NCBI GenBank assembly: GCA_950295325.1 | Contig: OX485804.1 | Location: forward strand, 45,632,001 to 45,696,000 | From: Polytrichum commune | Lineage: Eukaryota > Streptophyta > Polytrichopsida > Polytrichales > Polytrichaceae | DNA: 64,000 nt | Direction: 5' to 3' | In this document: piece by piece, positions 23,701 to 33,890 of the stretch | Numbering within the stretch: the first letter of the stretch is position 1 | How the letters are laid out: every line of letters starts with the position of its first letter | Notes under the pieces: model-generated | Databases searched by the model: none | Told to the model about the DNA's origin: nothing | The model's input: only the letters and a program-made list of their open reading frames with translations | Program-made: the position numbers and the translations under genes

Positions 23701-26093
23701 TGATCGTGACTTTCTCCTTTCAACTTTGAGTCCATGAATTTTGGTCAAGTTTGAGTCCCCTTACCGGTGGAATTGTCCTCAAAACGCTACTCGCATATGA
23801 GTCTTAGGTAATCGTCATGTGTCAGTGGAAGAAGAACAATGCATATCTATCGTAATGGTAGATTTATAGATTTTCAATGACGTAAGGCAAGTTTCTAGTG
23901 ACGTAGAATAATTATCCAAGGTTCATATGTTTGTAGTGAAAGGATAGGAGATGCATCCTCTCTTTGATTTGTAAGCCGGATTTAATCCATTTTCAACAAG
24001 TAGTCCAGATGTACCTAGGTTGGCCAAGCCCACCAACCTCATGGCTCCCAAGAAGTCCCCAAGGTCAATATACATGTTCCCAAAAGAAAGCGACCAAAAT
24101 CGGGATTAAAATCCGGTGAGACCAAGAATAAGAGGAAAAAACTCTTTGAGCATGTGTTTATTTATAGGTCCAAATACGGGAGAGGCAAGCTATACAAGAA
24201 TAGAACTCATGGGCGGTTTTTCCCCCCCTTGTGTTGAAAGGATAATTCTAGTATCATTGTCACATTCATTGATGTATCACAAGCTCTCTACTTGTTAGGG
24301 TATCAAGTCATTTGAAGGGTACATTTGTAGAGTGACCCGTCACTTTTTTCAATCCTATAAGTGAAGGAAGGTAAAGACTTATCTATGTACAATGAAAGAC
24401 GTGATGGTGATGGTGGTGGTGAGGCCATCGTCTCACCATTCCCAGATGTTATGAGAACGGTGGATGGAAACAACAAGGTGGAAGCTTAGACGACTGGAGA
24501 CCACATTAAACTACTTCATAATTCGTTTGCATGGGTGCAATGAGTGCTATGGATTAGAACGGCAGTGGTCCAAACTAGTTGCAAAACAATAAATCTATTT
24601 TCTTATTTTCTTATCTTATTTTTAAACAGATATTGCACTATTTCTTGGGAGATGACACAATTGAAATCTTGGAGCTCAATGAGCGTAACAATGGCCACAT
24701 GCAATTCCCCATGCTGCTCAAGCGCCAGAAACTGCCCAAAGTCCTTCCAAGCGAGCTTCTCAGTGAGTCTACTCCCTTGCATTCTTCTAACTTAAAACAT
24801 ATAAGGTAGACGTGCCTAATTCGGTTGCTACTCTTGATCAAACACCTATAATTGAGTGGTATGTGGTTTGGTGTGGATCCAAGAGTGGATACCAAAAAGA
24901 CATGTGTTTAAAGAGACTGGATTACGTGCTTGAGATATGATAACTTTTCTAGGTTCAGTATTTAGCATAATTTGGGGGGGGGACACCTGTATGATCATTT
25001 TAATGAGCACGTGAGTTTTCGCATTGGTAAAAAATGAGATATTCATATGAGCTTTGAAAATTATAAAGAAAGTGTCAACAACCTCGATTTAGATTCGCTA
25101 ATGATCTCATATGAATCACATGTTTCATAATCAAAGAGAAGTGGGCTGGTTGGAAAAAGTAACCGATTTTAGGACCATCTACCTTAAGGTAGGCATGCCT
25201 CAAACAACCACTTTTAGCGATACAACCACTTCTCAAGGTATATGAAACACACATTTGGTGCAAAACATTCAGCAAGTCCAAGACATCCTGGTAGCCATTT
25301 TCCTCGTGATTTTTTGAACTCATATGAATATCCTAATCATCATCAAAAGGAAGAATATCCTCTCTTATCAATTGATCACATAGGTCTCCCCAACTAGTGT
25401 GTTGAGTATTGAGTCTAGAACGATTCACAGAATCCTAGCCTGTAGGTCCATTCTCTTTCAAACACACGTTTTTTTAATGTCCGTTCTTAAAACCATGCCC
25501 AACCACACACACATCTCAAATACCGGGGTCCGTTGGAGAAGAGTGACCAAAATTAGACCTACTTACCGTACATATATATTAAGCCGAATAACAAACACTA
25601 CCACACACAAATGCTTCGTCGTGATTTGGGTGTCCTCTCTCTTCGGTCACCACCATTAAATAATTTCCTCTTTGCGTTTTGGGGGTGGGCTTTGCAAGGC
25701 CAAAAGAACATCGCCGGCATCTTGACGGCAAAACCAAAGGAGAATTACTACCGGGCGACCGACTTGCACATCGGGAGCTACGTTCGCATCTTTGAGCGAG
25801 AGATGTTCCTCCATGACATGGACGAGTTCACACGAAACTATTACCGCAAAGTGCATGGCTACTCCGAAGACATGCTCGCACCCATTAACGTTCAGGCAAG
25901 TCCACCAACCCGTACACTGGTTCCTTGGAGGCAAGGGTTTAGGCAACCAACAAAGAACAAGTGTATGAGTTGGTTCGCTCAAATCCATCATATGAGTCCC
26001 ATACGATTGACTTAGGTCATTAAAGGAAACATGCAAATCTACCATTATGGTATATTTGTATAGTTTCCTAATGACAAAGGTCAATTGCACAAG

Positions 26094-26142
<49 letters not shown>

Positions 26143-29100
26143 TGCTTGTAGTACATGTGTCATGCAGTTGTTGGCTAGAGCATCACCACATGTTGTACAC
26201 CAAGCACTAACACAAAGGGGTGTTAAATCAGGTTTCTTTAGTTTATAGGGAGGAGTCCCTTTCTATGGCATATGTGCCACATGTTCACTCTATATGATCA
26301 CTTTTAGTTGTGGGTTTCATAATTTGAATTTTTTAACTAGATAGAAAATTTATACATATGTATTTTTTTACAATTGATACACAAGACTCTACATAGAAAG
26401 AGTTGAAGTTAAGATCACGTTTGGTCAAAGATTGTGAGGTACTGTTAATTAATTCTTGTATAGCTCGATGTTGAAACTCTTCCTGTCTGTAAGCTGTACA
26501 TGTAAAGGGACGGAAGAGTTTAGAGGCGTGGGCGCTTACTTTGTTAAAAATTCATCTCTAAACCGTTTAGAGGTGTCCATTTGAAGAACGTTATAACGAT
26601 ACTCTTAGAACATTGTGCAAAAAATGATGTGAAATGAAAATAAGTTTGGTTTTGATGGTAAGCCAAAAAAGGTGCCTAAACTCGTAAGGTACTATGGTAT
26701 TGTGCAACTTGTAATTTTAATTTTAATTTTTTCCCTCCAATTGAACTCATGGTGTTAGTGGTTTGGTGACTTCAAAAACAAGAGCAGGAGGAGGGGCCGG
26801 TATTGGCAAGGATGCCGGTTCCCGAGCACAATGGATTTGGTTCGGAGCATGATAGCTATATGAATTGCATTGCCCTCATCCCCAAGGCCCCACACAAGGA
26901 CTTCTACAAGTTTATCTACAAGGATGGGAAGGTAACACGCTTTTAAGTCACTCTTAACCCCTAGGGTGTCTAAGCCTCTCCAAGCACAAAACGCATGCGT
27001 TTGAAATGCAAACTTTCAAGTGTAGTCATCTACGTCAAATGTGATCTCTTATCTAGTTTCAATTCGATTTTAAATGCAACACTTGATGATGTTATTGAAG
27101 ATTTTGGTTCAAATACGCAGATAGGAGTGCCTTTGGATGCAAATACATGCTCAATACTTTGATCATCAATGTCACATATGTTTGAGTATATTGTTTGTTC
27201 TCTGTATTTTCATATTGAGAGTGAAAAATTGCATTGAATAAAGTTTTCAAATTCGTAAATTTAGAAATATTGAATTTGAAGCTCGACGAGGCTCGTAGGA
27301 ATTGGTGTATATGTGTTGTGCATTGAAACCCTTGCTTTCTTTCAAGGGTCAATGGCTTCTCCTAGTTACAACATGCATTGCCGAGGGTTGACGTAGATCA
27401 AAAGTGTTGATGAACTCTCCAGTAACTTGCCATGGGAAGTACATTGTAGAACAAGATCAGATGGTCAATAGCTTGCAAGATTACCACCGCCTTGCTAAAT
27501 CCAATTGGTAACTTGGAATAATATGTTTGAAACAATATAGTTATCCTTAAAGTCTTTCAAAGAAGGATCAAACAAAGAGTTTGGTGCCTATTGAGAACTC
27601 GTTAGAGTAGAGTGTCTTGTGTAGAAGCCTAATTTTGAAACATGGATGAAACTCGTTAGACCTCCTCTTTCAATGCAAACAATCAAATAAAACAATTGAG
27701 AGAACTTTAAGATTTGGAATAGGATCTTATACAAGGTTACCTTGATCCACCAAATCCTTAATACGATTGGTTCTAGTCTTTTCAAATATGCATTATAAAC
27801 CTTTCAAAACTTAGGTCATTTTAAGCATACACCCTTGAGCAAAACCACCTCTTAGCCAACTCACATGGGGTTTGACACGGAGACTTATACGGTGAACACT
27901 CTAATGAGTTGATTGAAGACAAATATGTTGGCATGCAGATTCTCACGTTTACATGTAGAATCATTGAAGACAAGGATCATCACCCTACAGCTATTGACAA
28001 GGCTCGACCCATGGTCTTCAATGTATGTGAATGCTTCCACTCTCGTATACTTTGTGGATTGAGAGGTCGGTGTACTAGGTAGTTGATTTCTTTTCATTCA
28101 CGTGACCCAAATGGTTAATCCAAAATTCAAAAGCCACTCGAAAGGATATTAATGTTGCACTAAGGTATGTGGGTGTGTGTTATTTGGCTTGTTTTGCATG
28201 TTCTCCAACTTCTACATCCTAGATTTACACAAAGAGATTTGTATTGCATTAGCAAATCCATGATAAAGTATCAACAAATAATTAGATTGATACGTAGACC
28301 TCCCTTATTAGAAGTATTGGTTACCAAAAGAGCATGTTTTGTTGATTTTTTTAGTTGAGTACATAGGTCCTCCCAATTGTGTTCACTATTGAATGTGTAT
28401 GTAGCTGATCAAATTTAAAGGTGTAGTCCAACCTCTTTTGAACTTGTGTCTTCATGGCATTTGTTTTTTGATCCTCACCTGAACCACACTCCAATCAATA
28501 ATTGGCATCTAAATAAGAAAAGCGGTCGAATAATGATCCCGCATACCTTACCGCATTGGGAAGAGTGTCACTACACTAAACATGCCTATTATTGTGGATG
28601 GAAAATCAACATGGAAATAATTAGCATGGGCCACTCATATTCTCTAATCGGGGTGGAACTAAGGTGGGTCCAAGACCTCGGATCTTCCCCTCAATCTTCC
28701 TCAGACTTTCTGACCAACACCTTATATAAAATTAAATAGTCACCTTATACCAAAAGTAACACAAAACAAAATGAAATCGCCCACACAAGTTTTCTAGAAG
28801 AAGAAAAATAATAACACGATGCATGCTAACTTTGTTCTAAAAATTCAATGTAGGTTAGAAATTAATGTGGTCCACATTAATCACATCATGAACTATACAA
28901 AAATTATTTCAGTCTATAGTAATAGGACTATTTACTGTACCTCTACATGAACACATGTTGGGAGTATATATATTACATCACTTCAAATGTTGACAAACTT
29001 TTGTTGTTGTTGTTGTTTTTTTTTTTTTTTGGGTTGTTTGTAGTATTACCTCTCGGATGACACCGTGTCCGTATACGAGCCGCCCGCTCGAAATTCGGGC

Positions 29101-31954
29101 ATCATGTCGGGCAAGTACCTCGCGAGGCTTGAGTCTCCACGGATTCCGGGGACAAAGCGAGTCTACCAACCCAACGATTGCTTTATGGGCCAAAAGATGT
29201 ATTTGCATGAACGCATTTTCGAGCTCCTTGAAGCCGACGAATGGACTCTCAAGTACATGGAGGATGACCCTAAACAATTCCCCCTCGCAAACTACGAGTG
29301 GGTCGCAAACAAGGTACACTAACGGCATATACATCACATGCACTACTAGCCTTGATGAAATCGTGACACCACTTTTTCGATATCGTGCAATGGAACCTTG
29401 GATCTTTGTATGTTTGTATATGAATAGTAATGAGAGTAATAATAAGTGATGCATATGTTTGTCAACGCTAGGATGGTTTTTAAAGTCTTTTTGTCTGCAA
29501 ACTACTATCTCGATAAACTAGTGGACTCTTTCTAAACCAGTGGACATAATATCAAGGATGGGTCGAACGGGCATTTCAATCATGCTGATCCCATCAGGGG
29601 TCAGCATCTCTTCTCTTCTCCGGACTCTTTCTAACGATCGTGACTAGGACAACTTGATCGCATGTTGTTCCTGCTCTAGTAGGCTCGTTGAGCCCTGCAT
29701 ACCCACAACTTTGTGAGATAACCCTCCACAATGATTGGTTGGACCATAGCGAGTAACACTAACATGGCTCCCTAGAGAGTGGAACCCGCACCATTTGCAA
29801 AGGTGGGAAGAAGCTATTTGGCTTGATGTTTTGGGCTTTGTAGTTCTAAGGTACATCACCCAAGGCCCTGAATTAGTGTTGGTTTGGTATGGAGGTGAAT
29901 TCATGGTACTAATGATCAACTTCAATAATGGCATCAAAGAACCTATCGGTGGGTATCGAAATTGTAATACCAATCAAGTATTGATATTTGGTGAGTCTCT
30001 TAGGGTGAGAGAATCTTTGAATATCCAAGTTATCATTTGGGTCAAGACTCAATACCATTCTACACCATATTGATAGTAAATGCAACTTTGCCTAGGTATG
30101 AAGGTTCTTGCATGGTACATTGACCCAAATGGTATCGAGAATACCTTCAAACACCCATACTCTAATGGTATCAAAAATCTATGAAATCCTCATTAGAGTT
30201 TACAGTTAAGTCACCAATAATGGGACCAACTCAAGTTCTCGGAAGGAATCTCCCATATTTGCGACTTCCAACACTTGTGTGTTGGTGATTTGAAAATAAA
30301 ACTAGGAAGGGAAGTTCTTCTGCTCTATTACGGGGCAACAAAAGATTTGAGAAGATTTTGGGTTCTTTTCTTGAGTTTATTCTATTTGGATAGTACACAA
30401 GTGGTGAAAGGAGCAAAGAGATGCATGTACACGTAGGTAGCAAAGGTAATTAGAAGATTCTTATATGTATGTATGTATGTATATACAAAAAAAAAAACAT
30501 GTCAGCTCCTAAAACTCAAAAAAACCCTCCAAATCTTTTCGGTTATCTCAAACAAGGGATCATCAGGGCATTTCAACCCCAAGTTATCCCCATACCTTAC
30601 GGTCCACTCTATTATAACACCTGATTGGTAACAAAAACAAAACAAAAAGACAATACTAGTTCAACACTGATGAGGACCAGTTGAGTCGATGTAAATTTGG
30701 TTTAGAAGTCATATTTTCCTCCACATTTCTTGACAAGAGCATGATTCATGTCAATGTAACAATTATTCATATCAGGGTATGCTTGTTGTTTTTTGAGGTG
30801 GAATGCAGATCAAGGGAGGAATCAAGAAGTTACCCGAGGACAAAAAGGGGGAGCTCAATAAAACCATCAAGGGCCCCTCGCCACCGGCGTCCCCACCTCC
30901 ACGAAATCCATGTAGCCCCCCACCCCCCGCCTCACCATGCGGCAACCGGTGCGCCGCAATGGCCACTCCGCCACTCTCCCCAAGCCGACCTTGTGACCCG
31001 AAAGAGAAGCCGCCCCTATCACCCCCCAAATGGCCCCAATCGCCCCCAAAATCACCGTACGTGCCCACATGCCCTTGCTTTTCTTTACGCTCGTTTTGAA
31101 GGTTCCGGTTGGTTTTCGAGGTGATTGTCTTATCACCTTATGACCTCTTGTGTGTGAGGCTCAAGTTCGCGGTTCACCGATTCCGTTGGAACCATGGTAG
31201 ATGTGTGTTATTTGGATGATTTTTTCCCCTCGATGCATCCATTTTCTTGTAGGATATGAAACACACGATTAATACACAAGTTGATCAGCAAATCCGAATC
31301 GCACATGTAGCCACTAGTAGAAAACTATGCCAAAAAGAACTGCAGCCGAAATCGGCTGCGGTTCATTTGACCAGCCTGATCTGCGGTCGCTAAACGACTG
31401 CAAATTTGTTTTTTTGGTTTAGCGTCTGAAATTTCAGGAGTTGGGGGGGGGGGCGTGTAATATACCGTTGGAAAGGTCTTGAAAATACCTTTCCAACGGT
31501 ACATTAAATGCCCCAAAAAGTATAAAACTACAATCGCAAAACGGAAGAAAAATCTATAGTCGTTTAGCGGCTGCAGATCAAGCTTGTCAAAAGAATTGCA
31601 GCCGATTTCGGCTGCAACTCTTTCGGGCATGGTTCTCTACTACTGTAAACATAACCTTGCAACTTGTATGAAGATCTAAAAAAAACGAAATCGAACGTGA
31701 AGATTCCATGCTCATGAAGTGGTCGTATAGGCCCCCTCCAATCATGTTACATTCAAAGGTAGATGTGGTTGACGATCCCGTGATGGCAATGCAGGTCGGC
31801 ATCGCCGAGGAGTAAACCTTCGCCGATCGACCAACTGTTGGCGAAGTTCGGCATCAATATCACGAAGCAAGAGGTGTGCACTCTCGAGCGGTATGTGCAG
31901 AGGAGCGAGGGCAAGTTCAGGAGTGTTTACGACCTTGTCAAATCCTACTTTTAG
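17534..31954 (+). CDS. RIB72: RIB72/EFHC1-type DM10 axonemal protein
   Basis: Twelve exons join in consistent phase: 17534-17725, 18559-18675, 19762-19791, 21203-21337, 23438-23650, 24630-24762, 25699-25895, 26788-26931, 27939-28022, 29044-29313, 30809-31056, 31795-31954 (stop TAG). About 640 residues result, the length of human EFHC1 and algal RIB72. Order: N-terminal region (1-64), DM10-1 (from VLRFYGYFKEQ, about 65-165), DM10-2 (VLRFFCVWDDR to YYRKVHGY, about 209-330), DM10-3 (ILTFTCRIIEDK to LKYMEDDP, about 388-495), a proline-rich linker (about 530-605) and an EF-hand-like C-terminal tail (IDQLLAKFGINI...VYDLVKSYF). The family lines the lumen of axonemal doublet microtubules. In a plant this implies sperm flagella, so expression in male organs is expected. 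The N terminus before 17534 is not resolved. Confidence 0.9.
18371..18407. repeat. short palindrome, family copy 1
   Basis: AATATGCAAATCCACCATAA pairs with TGGTAGATTGGCATATT. Relatives lie at 23845-23882 and 26005-26088, all in RIB72 introns. A hairpin-type mini-MITE is the simplest reading. Confidence 0.5.
18559..18675 (+). CDS. RIB72: RIB72 exon 2, start of DM10-1
   Basis: 39 codons, phase 0 at both ends. It reads VLRFYGYFKEQVDERVEENH, then YRKCTLYYYLSDGQMHIS, the classic opening of a DM10 domain. Acceptor TTGCATAG/G, donor TCG/GTATGC. Confidence 0.9.
19762..19791 (+). CDS. RIB72: RIB72 putative 30-nt microexon
   Basis: TTTTAG/GTGTCC...AAGCAG/GTGCAC encloses ten codons (VSKIGHKLKQ), phase 0 on both sides. 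The position and length fit the short EPxxxNSGxxQ link expected between exons 2 and 4, though the residues match the family poorly apart from the final Q before GVFLKK. It was chosen because no other segment in this 2.5 kb gap fits phase and splice sites. Confidence 0.5.
21109..21138. repeat. isolated terminus of the CTACACCGTTTATGG family
   Basis: GTGACACTAAACGCCATAAACGGTGTAG matches, inverted, the ends of the element at 46298-47149. It shows the uninterrupted junction TTATGGCGTTTAGTGTCAC (other strand). I did not find its partner end. Confidence 0.45.
21203..21337 (+). CDS. RIB72: RIB72 exon 4, end of DM10-1
   Basis: 45 codons: GVFLKKQKVPNGKGGWIEVA, DFQLGRDLTIFSHTFHICGC, DVFTR. The xFxxGxxxxxxxxxFxIxxCDxFTR pattern closes each DM10 domain. 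Donor AGA/GTTAAT is weaker than the others. Confidence 0.88.
21395..21962. mobile_element. pogo/Lemi-like MITE, 568 bp
   Basis: The ends are CAGTCTACCCTCTATAAATG at 21395 and the inverse CATTTATAGAGGGTGGATTG at 21962, with TA on each side (21393-21394, 21963-21964). The CAGT...CCTCTATAAAT end and TA duplication resemble plant Lemi/pogo elements. Inside, the AACATTTATAGAG motif recurs several times in both directions. It sits in the fourth RIB72 intron, just after exon 4. Confidence 0.8.
22611..22890 (+). pseudogene. LINE 3' fragment, ORF2 C-terminal end
   Basis: The reading frame gives VENETHFVLECPLYNSTRDT, then LSLFEDCG, then QLDHQVDISLYLTYP. This is the HFxLxCPLYNSxR signature of LINE polymerase C termini. 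It is homologous to 6503-6720 and lies inside a RIB72 intron. Truncated at its 5' side and not functional. Confidence 0.6.
22959..23337 (+). mobile_element. tRNA-derived SINE with 9-bp target duplication
   Basis: TGAATGTAG flanks both sides (22950-22958, 23338-23346). The head carries pol III-like boxes: TTGGCTTGGTGGTTAGGG (A box-like) and GGGTTCTATTCCCC (B box-like). The body ends in a (TCTA)n tail. The tail part CGAACGGACACTTCATTCACGCTGG recurs in diverged form near 29550-29625. It is an insertion in RIB72 intron 4. Confidence 0.8.
23319..23339. repeat. (TCTA)n microsatellite
   Basis: Five to six TCTA units forming the 3' tail of the SINE. Confidence 0.85.
23438..23650 (+). CDS. RIB72: RIB72 exon 5, inter-domain and start of DM10-2
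   Basis: 71 codons. RYLMKARLPIGDEEPFPGEP is the linker after DM10-1. VLRFFCVWDDRAVPYGERRP opens DM10-2 and is the most diagnostic match to EFHC1. Acceptor ATTCAG/A, donor TTAT/GTACAA. Confidence 0.92.
24630..24762 (+). CDS. RIB72: RIB72 exon 6, DM10-2
   Basis: ILHYFLGDDTIEILELNERN, then FPMLLKRQKLPK, matching the family core closely. It follows exon 5 as RPY/ILHYFL and ends in phase 1 at CTCA/GTGAGT. Confidence 0.93.
24808..24985 (+). repeat. dispersed repeat ending in poly(G), copy 1
   Basis: GTAGACGTGCCTAATTCGGT...GAGTGGTATGTGGTT...TTTCTAGGTTCAG, then CATAATT and a G run. Homologous to 41317-41512. Diverged copies with poly(C) instead of poly(G) are upstream of the CrRLK1L gene (40290-40490). 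It continues into 24985-25130, which is homologous to 41949-42080. Confidence 0.7.
25699..25895 (+). CDS. RIB72: RIB72 exon 7, DM10-2 end
   Basis: It completes the split Ser codon, then reads QKNIAGILTAKPKENYYRAT, DLHIGSYVRIFEREMFLHDM, DEFTRNYYRKVHGY. It ends PINVQ at CAG/GCAAGT, a GC-type donor. Directly downstream (25907-25990) lies a repeat shared with 62277-62356. Confidence 0.92.
26005..26088. repeat. short palindrome, family copy 3
   Basis: GTCATTAAAGGAAACATGCA (26016) pairs with TATAGTTTCCTAATGAC (to 26075), and the pairing continues outward (TTGACTTAG / AAGGTCAA). This is the longest and best-paired copy of the family. Confidence 0.65.
26107..26138. repeat. (GA)n microsatellite
   Basis: About 14 GA units following a short TG run at about 26095-26106, in RIB72 intron 7. 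Confidence 0.9.
26788..26931 (+). CDS. RIB72: RIB72 exon 8, linker between DM10-2 and DM10-3
   Basis: 48 codons: EEGPVLARMPVPEHNGFGSE, then DSYMNCIALIPKAPHKDFYK. The PxxNGFGSxxDSxxNCxxLIPxxPxKDF string is conserved in EFHC1/RIB72. Acceptor GAGCAG/G, donor AAG/GTAACA. Confidence 0.92.
27939..28022 (+). CDS. RIB72: RIB72 exon 9, start of DM10-3
   Basis: 28 codons, phase 0 at both ends: ILTFTCRIIEDKDHHPTAID, then KARPMVFN, joining to YYLSDD in exon 10. Acceptor GCATGCAG/A, donor AAT/GTATGT. It was found by searching the gap for the missing opening strand of DM10-3; the frame on the - strand is only a shadow. Confidence 0.88.
29044..29313 (+). CDS. RIB72: RIB72 exon 10, DM10-3
   Basis: 90 codons: YYLSDDTVSVYEPPARNSGI, later YQPNDCFMGQKMYLHERIFE, LLEADEWTLKYMEDDPKQFP. 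It has the full DM10 core with the EPPxRNSGI motif. The acceptor TTTGTAG follows a long T tract, the best polypyrimidine tract in the gene. Confidence 0.94.
30809..31056 (+). CDS. RIB72: RIB72 exon 11, proline-rich linker
   Basis: It begins IKGGIKKLPEDKKGELNKTI, fitting the helical stretch after DM10-3, then turns into Pro/Ser-rich sequence (SPPASPPPRNPCSPPPPASP and more). It ends in phase 2 at TCACC/GTACGT. The frame is open past the donor to 31099. Confidence 0.8.
31312..31645. mobile_element. CACTA-type foldback MITE, diverged copy
   Basis: It starts CACTAGTAGAAAACTATGCC and ends with the inverse-like GGCATGGTTCTCTACTACTG. The arms carry AACTGCAGCCGAAATCGGCTGCGG-type pairs, and the centre shares CTTGAAAATACCTTTCCAACGGT with 3564-3900. 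No clean 3 bp duplication remains. It lies in the last RIB72 intron. Confidence 0.75.
31795..31954 (+). CDS. RIB72: RIB72 exon 12, C-terminal EF-hand-like tail
   Basis: Acceptor AATGCAG/G. The first base completes a Pro codon, then SASPRSKPSPIDQLLAKFGI, KQEVCTLERYVQRSEGKFRS, VYDLVKSYF and TAG. This is where human EFHC1 ends too, after its last EF-hand-like helix. No canonical DxDxDG loop is present. Confidence 0.85.
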
Positions 31955-32701
31955 GATTTGGCAACACAGGCAGTGGACGGAGGAGATTAGGGGTGAGGGT
32001 TATATCGGTCAGATCCGACGGTCGAGAAAGCACAGGCGACATGGCCTCACCAGAAGCCAGAAGCTGCTTTCATCGCCCATAGACTTCTTCTCGACAACCA
32101 GTCTTCGAGAATAGCCTAGGTAAAGCTTGGGATTCTACGTAGATAAATACACTGGAACTGCCTCATGACTTTGGCACAAATTGATTTTCCCACAAATGAC
32201 GACACCGTGGTGGTCTTTCTTCACCTAATTTACATCTATGCTTTCTGCCATCGTGTTTAGTATCCTCGCCTACACATAAAAACCGCAAATCATAAAAGCC
32301 ACAAGGAGCATGAGAATTGATCCAAGGGACCAAAGTGTTGTTGTACTAGGAACGCTTCTAGTCTGCTGCGTAGTTGGTCTGTGTTAATCTTGACATGTTT
32401 TTATGAATACTTCTACTTGTAATCTAGAGTAGACAGACCCCATTTCTGATACTCCCCCATCCTTACTACTATCACGAGAGTCCTTTAAAGTCGTGAATTT
32501 CCTCACACGTAGCCATCATTTCCTAACGTGATGGAGAAAGTCGTGAAGAATCACACAGGTAGAGTCGAACTACCTGTTCCTGATTAGAACTCCATCGGGA
32601 ATCTATAAGGTGCCATAATTTCGATCAGGCTAGGATAGATTTCTGTAGAAGAAACATTTCGTGGGTGGTTAAAATAATGTTCCATGTTTCACGGTTTCTA
32701 A

Positions 32702-32825
32702 GGGTAATTTTCATGTAGGCCGCTCGCCCACCGGAGTCTCATGGAAATGTAGATGCCACCAAGTGGAATCTACATTTTCACTAGAATTTGGTGGGCGAAG
32801 AAGTGGCCTACATGGAAACGAATCC
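32702..32825. mobile_element. PIF/Harbinger-like MITE, 124 bp
   Basis: The ends GGGTAATTTTCATGTAGGCC and inverse GGCCTACATGGAAACGAATCC pair along with the inner GCTCGCCCACC / GGTGGGCGAAG. TAA flanks both sides (32699-32701, 32826-32828), the usual 3 bp TWA duplication of this superfamily. A longer relative is at 41515-41948. Confidence 0.75.
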
Positions 32826-33737
32826 TAAGGTAGGAAAACCGAAAGCAATGAATGACCACTTTGGTGTGCTAGACTAGGGGTGGAATGATTCTTGTGTGAA
32901 CCCAAAATGGCTAATTGTAAAAGTGATGGCCTGAAAAGGATACAATGATAGGTGGGATGCAATGATTGGCTAGATAGGTGTTGTTTCGTACCACTTGCAA
33001 TCACTTTTGGGTGCCATTGAGTTAGCCATTTTGTGTGCATTTGTATGCAATATAAGATGTTTTGATGCTTAGATTAAGGAGACTCTAGTGTACAAATAAG
33101 GGGTTTGACTTACTTGCCTTGTTGGGAAAAGGTAACTAATCACATGCATGGAATAAAAATTACAAAAGAACTTGCATTCCTCATCATTTCCTGTACTCCA
33201 TCTCTGAAAAATATTTCACAAATTTCACGCCACTCTTTTTGGCCGAATCAACTTATTTTCATTATTTTCCGTATATCTACCTAAAGTCTCCAATGTCGAT
33301 TATGGTATCACCAGGGAATCGATAGTGCCATGACACATGTCCCCAATTTTGAGTGCTACAGTGAGGAGGAATTCATCTCAAAATGAGCAGTTATTTCAAA
33401 CTCTAGACAAAGTGTTCGGGCCAACTTTTGGCTTCAAAATTTCATAATAATCTCAATTTATAGAATAAAATTACCCAAAAAAAAATTGCAATCCTCCTTA
33501 TTTCTATCTTCCAACACGAGAAAAAATTGCACCACCTTATACTTCTCCAGATTTGGTGCAAAATCTCTTAAGTGATCAGTTATGGGCGCCCTACTCTAGC
33601 CTTCACATTCAACATGATGGACAAAGTAAGATAAAGGGCATGGATTTGGGTTTCTTGAACCAAAATAGAACCAAAGGAAGTAAACTACAACCATCGCAAT
33701 TACTCCCAACTACACCTTGTATTGTAGTTGGGTCATG

Positions 33738-33890
33738 CCCCGATCACACCAAACTTTCCGTCCAGTTCCAACCGTGAAATTGTTGGGGATTATGTTGAAA
33801 AATAGATGTTGGCCCACCACTTTTCACACTATTACAGCCAGAGATGCCGACGGACAATGTTTGAACTGGCCGGTGTGATCAGCCCCTCAG
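33738..33890 (-). repeat. GATCACACC-ended repeat, copy 1
   Basis: CCCCGATCACACCAAACTTT ... CTGGCCGGTGTGATCAGCCC; inverted relative to copies at 44323-44465 and 44483-44600. GATCACACC at one end and GGTGTGATC at the other form short inverted ends, so a MITE is likely. Confidence 0.6.

Noticed and set aside
25656-26156. 166-codon frame on -
   Set aside because: It is antisense to RIB72 exon 7 and runs through a GA microsatellite (Ser-Leu repeats). A shadow frame.
27241-27352. Segment reading LDEARRNW before GTGTAT as a possible RIB72 exon 9
   Set aside because: The phase does not fit either neighbour. The segment at 27939-28022 fits phase, splice sites and DM10 sequence.
28978-29454. 158-codon frame on -
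   Set aside because: Antisense shadow of RIB72 exon 10.
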